This document shows, piece after piece, positions 25,841-35,144 of a stretch of DNA of 64,000 nucleotides. Each line of letters opens with the position of its first letter. Within the stretch, counting starts at the first letter, position 1. Both the position numbers and the translations under genes were made by a program. The notes under the pieces are model-generated. The model was not told where the DNA came from and made no database searches. It was given only the letters and a program-made list of their open reading frames with translations. The DNA comes from Cunninghamia lanceolata (Eukaryota > Streptophyta > Pinopsida > Cupressales > Cupressaceae): the NCBI GenBank assembly GCA_027924645.1, contig BSBN01000242.1, positions 5,766,001 through 5,830,000 of the forward strand. Reading direction: 5' to 3'.

Positions 25841-28329
25841 TGTTGGTTTTTTCCCAGACTGGATGCTTATTCCCAGATTTCCCTACAAGGTAGCCATCAG
25901 TGATCAACAGGATCTCTGGGCCAGGGGGCCAACAGTGTAGGAGATAGACTCTATATTTTATCTCCTCTTCTTCTTCAGGCTCTGCAAGACCTAGGGGGGT
26001 ATTCCCTACTCAGCATCCATGAGGATATGCATACAAGGCTGGGATGCTGACAGAAAGTAGATAAGTCCTCCTGTAAGTAGACCAAAACTGAAAGATAAGA
26101 GCAAAGGGGCTAGCTTTGGGCCTATTTGCAGTTGTAGACAGAGGACTGAGGATCCTAAAACTAATTCTAATGTCCTAAAGATTGTTTTAGATTTAGATTT
26201 TGATTTATGATTTGGATGCAAAGCTGGATATGGTTGTAACACAAACACAAAGCAAGATTGGTGCCTATCCAGGGCCTGGAGTCAGCAGACATACACCTGT
26301 GAATGATCAACATGAACAGCTAAAACTGGATTTCAGGGGGATATATGTGATACCTGCCTTACAGATATCTCCCAATAAAGAGTGTTAAGTTATCTCTACT
26401 TATGGCATCCCTACTGCAGTATACCCTTCCCAATGTTCAACCTGAAAACAGTTTAATCTACCCCTTGAGCAGAAGTTAAAAGATCAGACATTCAACATAG
26501 GAATTCTATGCTCTAGAATCTAAATATTACCCAAATATCCAGATTCAGAAGAAGAATACATGCAATACTGGAGACAGAATTAACAAAACACATGCTAAGA
26601 TAGCATTTCTCATATAAGATTAATCATGAAATCAGTGGGTTCATGCCAAAACATACAACAAGAGATACATAGACTCACAGGTTAAACTATATAGAGCAAC
26701 CAGATCAGCTTGTTTTGAATTACAGAGCCAAAAATCTTCAACTTTCAACAACCTTCAAATGAGCCACACAACCTGCTATATACAGCAAGGTAATGTACTA
26801 CAGCAATTAATTACATGGTTGACCAAAAACCCGCCAGATACACAGTATCAGAAAAATGGCGCTCAAACATTCAATGCAGCAGGTGGGAGAGGAGACAGGA
26901 AGAAATCTCGAGCCTCGCACCGCCACCTAGGGATCCAGATCTTCAATCGGGTACAAGATCCGTCCACGCCATCGCCCATACCTCTGCAACAATCGCCATT
27001 AATGGCGCACCAACCCGCGGCCTTGGGAAATGCAGAATACTGTGCGTCGCAACCGTTTCCCGCCAAGATACATCGTCATGATATTTCAAATATGCAGGAT
27101 ATCAATTATCCCACATGCACCCCGTGGTGACCTTTTCATCACCTTATATACTAGGTCGCGAGCATATATGATGTCGGTGCTTTTGCTCCTGACGACACTA
27201 GTATAAGACTTCATCATCATCCTCCAACAGCATGATATCTTGTTGCTCGAAAAAATCACCCTGACGTCAGCATCATCATTGCAATATCACCTGCATGATA
27301 ATCGCCTTCATCGGCACAACCTGATCCATCGGAGGAAGATCCTCCTGCTTAGCCAATACCAAAAGTTTGGCTGATGAACATCCTGATGACGTCATCGTCA
27401 TATCCTGCTGACATCATCAGCATATCTGCCTACTGCGCACCTCCTCATATCCGGATGACGTCATCATCATATTGACATCAGGATGATATTCGGAAGATAA
27501 CCGGATATTTGGAAATATCATCTTGATGCACAAATATCATGCTGCACTGTAGCTCCACTGTAAGATCGGGGTGATAGAAGAATATGCCAGATATTTGAAA
27601 AGATCACCCCCACTAGATAATGCACGAAGCCGACAGGCGGCCACCTCCTTGATACCAGCATCATCAGGATGATAAAACAGCGAACATGAAGTGATATAAC
27701 AACATCAGGATGATATTGACTAAGATCATCCTGACGTTCAAATATGATGACCCCGGTGAATATCGGGTCACACTTAGAACTTTACAGCAACATCATCAGG
27801 ATGATCATAACCAAGATCACCCGATGTTAAAATATCACCCGGGCGAAAGATCATGCAGGCAGAAAATATGATAACCCTCGCAAGCAACACGGTGATAACC
27901 GGAAATATGATGATGATGATGAAGATGACCCTTAAGAAAGAATAGGCCGGGTTGAACAACTCAGAAAATAACCCCTTCAGAAGATCGGGGCAACATCATC
28001 ATCATAAAAGGGCAGGGTGATAACTGGAAGATCACCGGATACTTGAGAAATCACCCTCCGCAAGAAAATTAAGGCACATTGTAGCTCATCAGCAAGATCG
28101 GGATGTTATCCAAACATCACCCGATATTGAAATACGATGATCCTGATGAAAAACAAGTCGAGAGAGAACATGATGATGATGACCTCCTCCTCAAGAAAAT
28201 ATGATGCTGCAGCTGAAAAATGCTGAGGAGGTCCAACATATAGGAAAATGATCAAGAAGATATAGGGTTCAAATGAAGAAACCCCATAATCATGAAAAAT
28301 CAACCTCCAGGTCAAAATGAGTGCTAACA
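25841..28329 (-). repeat. 3' LTR of the young Gypsy (2,489 bp)
   Basis: Read on the minus strand it starts TGTTAGCACTCATTTTGACC and ends AAAACCAACA. U3 (right half) is packed with GATGA/TCATC repeats and holds three TGACGTCA palindromes (27262-27269, 27387-27394, 27456-27463). A minus-strand TATATAAGG lies at 27142-27150. Compared with the 5' LTR I count 26 transitions and one single-base indel. Confidence 0.95.
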
Positions 28330-28476
28330 CTGGCTCCGAATGGGGACGTGCAGGTGAAAACCTGCAGCAAGAACCAGATCTCTGGGCAGACCAGGCAAAA
28401 AACCAAAAAGCACGAACTGCACAAGACATTTACACTACATACATGTTTCTTACAAATGTGCACAGCGACCAGTCAT

Positions 28477-30732
28477 TTATGCAAAATAGAACTTAAGGAA
28501 TTGGCCATGCACAGGCAATTCCAGAACTTCACCATCTAGGGCCTGGAGGAAATAAGAATCCTCCCCATGAGCACTGCAGATCTGATATGGGCCCATCCAT
28601 GAGGGTTCAAATTTACCATGTTTACCCTTTTCTTGACCCTTGGCATTCCAAATGAGCACCAGATCATTGACTTGAAACTTCCTTTTTATAGCTCTCCTGT
28701 CAAACTGATATTTCATATCTTGTTGTCTCTTGAGATTAATCTGGTGGGCTTTCCTTCTATTTTCATCCAGTGCAACCAGCTGGTTCACTCTTGCTGTCAT
28801 GGAATCTTCAATCTCCTCATCATTCTCTTGGATGAACTTGTAAACTGGTAGGAGATTGTTTATGGGCAATCTGGTTGATGCACCATATACTAGCTCAAAA
28901 GGTGACGTCCCAGTAGCCCTTTTTACTGTCACTCTGTCAGCCCATATTGCTAAGTTCAATTTTGAGTCCCAAGCTCTCTTGTTCTTGTCCAGTATCCTCT
29001 TGACAATTTTCATGATGTTTTTATTGCTTGATTCTGCTTGACCATTCCCTTGTGGGTGATATGGTGATGTATATGATAGATTTATCCCATACCTGTTGCA
29101 AAAATCAACAAATTCACCTGATCTGAAGCACATAGCATTATCAGTGACTATCTTGAATGGTACTCCAAACCTGATGATAATATTTTCTAGTATGAAATCT
29201 GTCACCACCTTACTTGTAGCTCTCTTAGTTGGAATGGCCTCAATCCATTTGGTAAAGTAATCAGTTGCCACCAAAATCCAACTGTGTCCCCCACTTGATT
29301 TGTCTGCAATTTCCCCTATGAAGTCTATTCCCCATTGCTGAAATGGAGCATCCACAGTTACAGTTCTGAGGGGTAAAGCACCATCATATTTCAGCTTTCC
29401 TGAAAATCTTTGGCAAGGATCACACTTCCTCACTAACTTTTGTGCATCTGAAAAGAGAGTGGGCCACCAATATCCTGCTCTGAGAATTTTATGAGCTGTT
29501 GTTTGGGCAGTATAATGTCCACCACACAATCCTTTATGCATATCAATCAAAACATTGTTAGCCATATCCTTATCCACACATCTCAACAGCACACCATCAG
29601 GGTTTTTCCAGTATAGATCACCTTGAACAATAACATACCTGATTGCATGTAACTTTAAAGTCCTCTTTTGATTGTCACTGAAATGGGAAGGACAATTCAC
29701 ATTTTGCAAGTAGTAGATAATATCCTTGTACCATTCAGATCCTGATACATTTACACTCTCATTTTGGACTGCATTAACTTGGCATGCTTCCAAGTTTGAT
29801 TGTGCCATCATCTTGGCTAATCCTTGTCCTCTTATCAACTTGGTAACTTGTATGTCTATGTTAAACTCTTGCAGTTTGTTTATCCATCTGCACCTTCTTC
29901 CAGTCACCTCCTGCTGAGTGAATATGTCTTTGACTGTTGCATGGGGTACATATGCAATTACATGTGATCCTACCAGGTAAGGTCTGAAACTTTTGATGGC
30001 TCTGACTAGTGCATATGCCTGTTTTTCCATAATATCATATTTCAACTCAGAGCCCTGTAAGGACATACTGAAGAAAGCGATGGGCTGTTCAAAACCATCT
30101 TCGTTTTTCTGTAACAAACATGCAGCAACAGTATGAAAAGAAGAAAATGAAAATACTTGGAATGGCCTAGAAAAATCAGGAGATTTAAGAACAGGGGCCA
30201 TCTTGATTGCCTCTTTGATACTCTGAAATGATTCTATTGCTTCCCTTTCCCAGTGGACAGTTGCATCCTTCTTCATCATCTTGGAAATGTTCCTTGTGGT
30301 TTCTGCAAAGTTGGGAACAAATCTCCTAACAAAATTTATCTGTCCAAAGAAGGACTGAACTCCTTTTACAGTTTTTGGCATTTGAATTCTGTCAATAGCA
30401 GCCACTCTCTCTGGATCTATCCTGACTCCATCCTTGGAAACAATATGTCCCAGGAGCTTTCCTTCAACTACCCCAAAGGCACACTTCTTTGGATTTAAAG
30501 AAATACCATACTCTAGTGCCCTTATGAAAATCTGCTCCAGATGCAAACAATGCTGCTCTTCTTTCTTTGAGTAAGCAGTCAAGTCATCCTGATATACAGC
30601 CAGAATTGAATCAATCAACCCTGCAAAAGCAACATCCATTGCTCTTTGAAATGTAGCACCTGCATTGGTTAGTCCGAAGGGCATTCTGACATACACATAA
30701 GTTCCCCATGGAGTGGTGAAGGCGGTCTTATA
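28477..30732 (-). CDS. Young Gypsy pol, C-terminal: RT, native RNase H, integrase
   Basis: Uninterrupted frame from just after a TAG (30733-30735) to the terminal TAA (28477-28479). Numbering from the Met at 30696, the RT active site is YQDD (35-38). The native Gypsy RNase H (about 178-300) is degenerate: FSFSSFH replaces the first Asp motif, P251 and K296 stand where the other Asp residues belong, and only E224 remains. Integrase follows with H387, H394, C425, C428 (zinc site) and D458, D519, E555 (D,D-35-E). The C-terminal tail carries KGKHGKFEPSWMGPYQI and ends LPVHGQFLKFYFA, with no chromodomain seen. Integrase inserts the cDNA, and RT makes it in cytoplasmic particles. In frame with the upstream part, so originally one polyprotein. 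It appears intact apart from the preceding stop. Confidence 0.93.
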   Translation of the reverse strand, partial: YKTAFTTPWGTYVYVRMPFGLTNAGATFQRAMDVAFAGLIDSILAVYQDDLTAYSKKEEQHCLHLEQIFIRALEYGISLNPKKCAFGVVEGKLLGHIVSKDGVRIDPERVAAIDRIQMPKTVKGVQSFFGQINFVRRFVPNFAETTRNISKMMKKDATVHWEREAIESFQSIKEAIKMAPVLKSPDFSRPFQVFSFSSFHTVAACLLQKNEDGFEQPIAFFSMSLQGSELKYDIMEKQAYALVRAIKSFRPYLVGSHVIAYVPHATVKDIFTQQEVTGRRCRWINKLQEFNIDIQVTKLIRGQGLAKMMAQSNLEACQVNAVQNESVNVSGSEWYKDIIYYLQNVNCPSHFSDNQKRTLKLHAIRYVIVQGDLYWKNPDGVLLRCVDKDMANNVLIDMHKGLCGGHYTAQTTAHKILRAGYWWPTLFSDAQKLVRKCDPCQRFSGKLKYDGALPLRTVTVDAPFQQWGIDFIGEIADKSSGGHSWILVATDYFTKWIEAIPTKRATSKVVTDFILENIIIRFGVPFKIVTDNAMCFRSGEFVDFCNRYGINLSYTSPYHPQGNGQAESSNKNIMKIVKRILDKNKRAWDSKLNLAIWADRVTVKRATGTSPFELVYGASTRLPINNLLPVYKFIQENDEEIEDSMTARVNQLVALDENRRKAHQINLKRQQDMKYQFDRRAIKRKFQVNDLVLIWNAKGQEKGKHGKFEPSWMGPYQICSAHGEDSYFLQALDGEVLELPVHGQFLKFYFA

Positions 30733-32793
30733 CTATTCTGATTCCTTTACCTTCACCTGATTATAACCTGAAAATCCATCCATCATGGATAAGAGTTCAC
30801 AACCAGTCACTCTCTGCAACATAGCTTCCATATTAGGCAGTGGATAATTATCCTTTAAAGAGGATGCATTCAAGTTCCTGAAGTCAACACAAAGCCTAAT
30901 ATCACCATTCTTTTTTCTGACTGGGACAAGGTTTGACACCCAAGTTGAATGCCTGATTGGCACAATTATTCCAGCTTCCCTGAGCCTTTTGAGTTCTTCT
31001 TGCATCTTGGGAGCTAAGGTAGGATTAATAGGTCTTTGCTTTTGTCTAAATGGCTTAGCTTCAGGCTTCAATGGGATCTCATGCTGGAATAAATCTTCCC
31101 TATAGACTTTTAGGTCCTCATATGACCAAGCAAAAACATGTTTATACCTTTTCAGTAATGCAATCAGCATACTCCTAACGTGTGGTTTGAGCTGTTTACC
31201 AATGTATACCTTCTGAGGGGCCTGAGATGTCCCCAAATTTATCTCTTCTAAATCTTCCTTATTCGTGGGAGATGTCCTTGTGACCAATTTGTCTCTACTG
31301 TCAAAGGCTCTTTCCAAAGCTACTAACCCTCTAGGGATTTTGTTAGTCTTCAACTGAATTATCTCTTTTCCCACAAGAGTTTCTTTTCCATCTATAGTCT
31401 CTACAAAAGCTTGGAAATCAATTTCTTGATTCTCATATTCATCTATGCAGTGCAAAAATTTTAACAAGTCCCTATCATCATTAAACACTTGCCAACTGCA
31501 TATATTTTCTGGTATTGCAGGCCTAATTTTAACTTCTACATTTGTAACATCCGATAGAGTGATGTCATCTGGCCTTATTGCAACATTGGCTAAGAAATCA
31601 GCCATAACATTCCTTGACCTTTCTACCCAGCCTATTGAAAATGCATCAAACAGTTCAATGGTATCCCAAACAGCATGCTTGTATTGTTTCAATCTCTTGT
31701 TTTTTGAAGCATACTTATCTCTAATTTGGGATACAATCAGCTCAGAATCCCCAAATACTCTTAACATTTTAATTCCATGTTTGAAAGCAATATTTAGGCC
31801 TAAGAGTAAAGCCTCATATTCTGCAATGTTGTTTGTGCAATCAAACCTCAGCAAGAAAGAGAATTTGAGGAGCTTACCAGTTGGAGACAGGAAAACAACT
31901 CCAGCTCCAGAGCCTTCTTTTGCACAAGCTCCATCAAAAAACATGGTCCACAAACCTTGCTGATCCGATTCTTCAATGCAGGCATTTTTCTCTTTATCTT
32001 CTGTATCATCTGAGACAACCTTGAAGTTATCACAGTCAGTGTCTACAAAGCATACCTGTTCCTCTGCTTCTTGGTCTTCCACTGTCTCTGATGATCTTTG
32101 TTCTCTGATTAGCTTAACATCCCTGCCATTCATTGGAATCATGGCATATGACAAGTCCAGCTGCATACTTCCACCAATTAGTGCTGCCCATCTTCTTGAC
32201 AACAACATACCATACTGTGGCTTGATGTCAACCACTGTTATATTCATTTTATATCTCTTTTCAGGAAATGCTGCCAGTTTGAAATCTACATCCTTCATGA
32301 TTCCTATAACTGGTACCTCTCTGGCATCCATAGCATAACATTTTCCACATGCCTTGTCAATTTTCAATCCAGCTTGTTGCATGATGGCCAAAGGCATGAC
32401 ATTTGTAGATGCTCCAGAGTCAAGCATACAATTTCTAATTATTTTTCCATTTATAACCAGGGAAACATAAAATGGTTCCACTTGTGAAGGACACTTTGTC
32501 ATAGTCACTCCTAAATAGACTTTAGGAGCCTCATCTTCTTCATTACATATGACATGTTTCTCACCCTGGGTCTGAACATTTTGTTTAGCTTGAAAAGGTA
32601 CCCCTGAGATTAGGGATATTGTCCTATTCTTGATTTCTTCCACTTTCATCAGTTCCATGAGTGGAACAGAGACTTTTACCTGAGAGAGGACTTGAGCTAT
32701 ATCAAATGGAGCATAATTTTGTGTAACAGCTGTAGCTTGCTCCACAATCTTGTTTTTATCCTGAACTGATTTAGCTCTTACTTTCATAGTTCC
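30733..32793 (-). CDS. Young Gypsy pol, N-terminal: protease, archaeal-type RNase H, RT fingers
   Basis: A 684-residue frame (Met at 32787) ending at TAG 30733-30735. The aspartic protease site is LDSGASTNV (D123). Residues ~279-403 form a second, archaeal-type RNase H: MFFDGACAKEGSGAGVVFLS, TNNIAEYEALLLGL, VFGDSELI, ERSRNVMADFLANVA, with the putative catalytic set D285, E323, D347, D397 all present. RT begins near residue 560 (HEIPLKPEAKPFRQKQRP, NGDIRLCVDFRNLN, PLPNMEAMLQ, DGFSGYNQVKV). The stop falls in QVKVKESE-TAG-YKTAF, inside RT. In Tat/Ogre elements as I know them the added RNase H follows the native one. Here it lies between protease and RT, which is unusual. Confidence 0.92.
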   Translation of the reverse strand, partial: GTMKVRAKSVQDKNKIVEQATAVTQNYAPFDIAQVLSQVKVSVPLMELMKVEEIKNRTISLISGVPFQAKQNVQTQGEKHVICNEEDEAPKVYLGVTMTKCPSQVEPFYVSLVINGKIIRNCMLDSGASTNVMPLAIMQQAGLKIDKACGKCYAMDAREVPVIGIMKDVDFKLAAFPEKRYKMNITVVDIKPQYGMLLSRRWAALIGGSMQLDLSYAMIPMNGRDVKLIREQRSSETVEDQEAEEQVCFVDTDCDNFKVVSDDTEDKEKNACIEESDQQGLWTMFFDGACAKEGSGAGVVFLSPTGKLLKFSFLLRFDCTNNIAEYEALLLGLNIAFKHGIKMLRVFGDSELIVSQIRDKYASKNKRLKQYKHAVWDTIELFDAFSIGWVERSRNVMADFLANVAIRPDDITLSDVTNVEVKIRPAIPENICSWQVFNDDRDLLKFLHCIDEYENQEIDFQAFVETIDGKETLVGKEIIQLKTNKIPRGLVALERAFDSRDKLVTRTSPTNKEDLEEINLGTSQAPQKVYIGKQLKPHVRSMLIALLKRYKHVFAWSYEDLKVYREDLFQHEIPLKPEAKPFRQKQRPINPTLAPKMQEELKRLREAGIIVPIRHSTWVSNLVPVRKKNGDIRLCVDFRNLNASSLKDNYPLPNMEAMLQRVTGCELLSMMDGFSGYNQVKVKESE

Positions 32794-34254
32794 CTAATCA
32801 TCATTCTTGTCTTGGGAACCTTTACTTTGATCTTCAGCCTGAGGGATTCTGTTTTCTGGCCTTTGAGATTCATGACCTGTTCTATGTCTAAAATTCTATT
32901 TATTATTTACCCACTGCCTTTTTTGTGGTTCAATTCCTTTATGACCATGCACTAGCTGACCTGCAGAAATATCTTCTGGCTGATGTGGGCTGCCTACTTG
33001 ATTTTTACCTCTGAGATTGTAATTGCTCTTGACTTGAGCAACTGCTGCAGCTGTGAAGGCTCTAATTTCCTCATCAGAAGGTCGTTGTAAGTTACTCAGA
33101 AAATTGTGTGAGCTCTGAGCATACACATAGTTATCTTCATTATCTTCATCATATGGGAATTGTTGGTAGGCCTGAGTTTGATCATTTGTACTCTCATCAG
33201 CATCATAAAGAGTGTATCCATTGCCTATGGACATCATATTAACATCATCATCCTGCACATAATGTGGCTCATTGCATTCATTACAAGATGTAGCATTATC
33301 ATACAAGGATTGAGCAATCATACACTGTAATTGTGAATGTGGCATCTGACAGATTATACACCATGGAGCATCATCAACAATATTTATAGCTTTCTTTAGA
33401 GGATCAGGAGTTTCTTTGACATGTTGGGCCCTCTGATTTGTGTGGTTACGTGGGAATACAGGCTTACCATCATGCCAATTGGTATTATAAGGCATATCAT
33501 GCAATGATGGCCTCTTTTCCTGCATTTGATAGACTTGCCTATCAGGACCCATTCCTTTTTCACTTCTAGCTAATCTATAGCTTAGGTCCTTAACAACATT
33601 TGCCAATTTGTCTATCTTATCTTCAGGGGCAGATGTATTACCTTGAGTGTTCTGAGGCTTGTTTGGATTCTGCAGAATTTTTATATCATCCCTTTTATTT
33701 GTCTTGCCCGATGCTTTCCTGTTGTTTTCAATATTCACTGCAATTCTGAAAGCATCCCTGAGAGTAGCAGGGCCTTTATCTCTTAATCCATATGCAGTTT
33801 TTGCATCAAAGGCATTGATATACAATATTATGCACATTGGTTCATTTGGCCTCATGTGATGTGGCAATTTGTTTAACACTTTAGTAAATCTTGCATTAAA
33901 ATCTGCAACCTGCTCATTTGACCCTTTAGTGATACTGGTGAACTCATTTACAAAAAAGCTAGGGTCAGTTTTGTCACCATATTGCTCCTTGAACATCCTT
34001 TTAAAATCATCCCATGATGAAATACTCCGGTCAGGCAGACTCTTGTACCATTCTCTCGCCTCATCTATTAAGGATTGCATGAATGACTTCATGAAAACAT
34101 CCTCATGTTCAACCTCAAAGTTATCCATGACATTTTGAAAGGCTTTTAGATGATCTTCTCCTGACACTGTGTTGTTTCCTGAAAATTTAGGCACTTGCAG
34201 CCTCAGATGCTTGTCAATGGGGTTAGGATACCCAGGAATACCATCAAACACCAG
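32794..34254 (-). CDS. Young Gypsy gag (capsid and nucleocapsid region)
   Basis: A ~451-residue frame between TAG codons at 34255-34257 and 32896-32898, continuing in frame through a short linker to TAG 32794-32796. It contains a retrotransposon gag core (LQVPKFSGNNTVSGEDHLKA, SLIDEAREWYKSLPDRSISS, WDDFKRMFKEQYGDK, ADFNARFTKVLNKLP). From residue 298 there is CIICQMPHSQLQC, which spaces as C-x2-C-x3-H-x4-C, one residue shorter than a standard knuckle, then CNECNEPH. Gag forms the particle that packages the RNA. The first open residues (LVFDGIPGYPNP) have no ATG close by, which fits this being the continuation of the upstream frame across the TAG. Confidence 0.88.
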
Positions 34255-34932
34255 CTACCTGAATCTATCTAACTGCATGGGCTGTCTGTTTAACTGATTA
34301 ACATTGACATTTCTGTTGGCATTCTGGTTTCTTACATTGTTCAGTGGTATCCTAGCATCATTCACATTTTGTCTCTCATCATTATGCTGATGTTGCACTT
34401 CATTTCTTTGCTGATGTCTCTGCACATTTGCATTTTCTAGGGTAGGAACTGAATCATTTTGGGTAGTTCTTAAAGCTTGCACTTTCTGCTTCATATCATC
34501 TTTGATTTTCATGGCCTGTAGATATTCTAGTTCTGCTCTTAGATTTCTGATTTCTTCAGCTAACTGTTCATCCTTAGGCATGGAGGTAGATGGTCTCATA
34601 CCATTCTGGTCATCATCTTCATCACCCCTCAGAGACTCTGCCTCTTCAAACCTTTCACTAGGGTCTAGAAATGGGCGTTCTTGGAACACCTCTGACCTCA
34701 TTCTCATACTACCACCCTGTTGCCTCTCATATGCGCCTTGAATATCAGCTTCTGCATTTGAAAAGTAAGGCACATGCTGTCCTGATGGCCTAGGGTTATC
34801 TTGCATATCATCACTTTTTCTGGGGGAACCCTCATGACTAACTGAGACAGCTCCTTTTCTTCTATACATCATTCTTCTAGTTACTGGTAACTCTTTAAAT
34901 AAAGGATTTTGTTGGGATCTTCTCCCCTGCAT
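34255..34932 (-). CDS. Young Gypsy N-terminal polyprotein segment
   Basis: A 225-residue frame opening with an ATG (34930-34932), the first I see after the PBS, and closing at TAG 34255-34257, in frame with gag. It is hydrophilic, rich in Arg, Gln and Asn, with a predicted coiled-coil-like heptad stretch (EQLAEEIRNLRAELEYLQAM) and a low-complexity tail (NVRNQNANRNVNVNQLNR). I recognise no domain. An extension before the gag core is compatible with Tat-type elements. The spacing of ~210 bp from the PBS makes this the most likely polyprotein start. Confidence 0.75.
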   Translation of the reverse strand: MQGRRSQQNPLFKELPVTRRMMYRRKGAVSVSHEGSPRKSDDMQDNPRPSGQHVPYFSNAEADIQGAYERQQGGSMRMRSEVFQERPFLDPSERFEEAESLRGDEDDDQNGMRPSTSMPKDEQLAEEIRNLRAELEYLQAMKIKDDMKQKVQALRTTQNDSVPTLENANVQRHQQRNEVQHQHNDERQNVNDARIPLNNVRNQNANRNVNVNQLNRQPMQLDRFR

Positions 34933-35120
34933 ATAAATTTTACTTTGACCGGTTGGGAGATTACTTCGGAGTCGCCACCTATTACTAGGAACTGTTTTCT
35001 TTTGAAAACCAGAGTACTTTTACTTCTCAATCCCCAGCGGAGTCACCAATTTCTATTGGTTGACTCAGATGGGTCACACATATATTACTGGAGATGATTA
35101 GATAGTACTTTTACTTCCCA

Positions 35121-35139
35121 CTCCCCAGTAGAGTCACCA
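35121..35139 (-). other. Primer-binding site of the young Gypsy
   Basis: On the minus strand, 5 nt after the 5' LTR, the sequence reads TGGTGACTCTACTGGGGAG. Its complement ends in CCA as a tRNA 3' end should. From memory it is close to the Arg-tRNA PBS used by Ogre/Tat elements (TGGCGACTCCGCTGGGGA). A second, similar copy lies ~91 bp further inside (about 35030-35048) and a third partial copy (GGAGTCGCCA) near 34970. Confidence 0.75.
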
Positions 35140-35144
35140 ATTTC

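Noticed and set aside
26759..27130. Open frames in both LTRs (also 36063-36434)
   Set aside because: Present in both LTR copies only because the LTRs are duplicates. No motif, and it overlaps the transcribed part of the LTR.
31445..31963. Plus-strand open frame of 172 residues opposite pol
   Set aside because: It lies exactly antisense to the archaeal-type RNase H and linker of the young Gypsy, with Cys/Ser/Leu-rich composition typical of a shadow frame and no motif.
32896..32898. Programmed stop-codon readthrough at the gag end
   Set aside because: The three other TAG codons in the same frame make decay the simpler explanation, and the following bases (AATTTT) do not match known readthrough contexts. 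Kept as an alternative in the findings.
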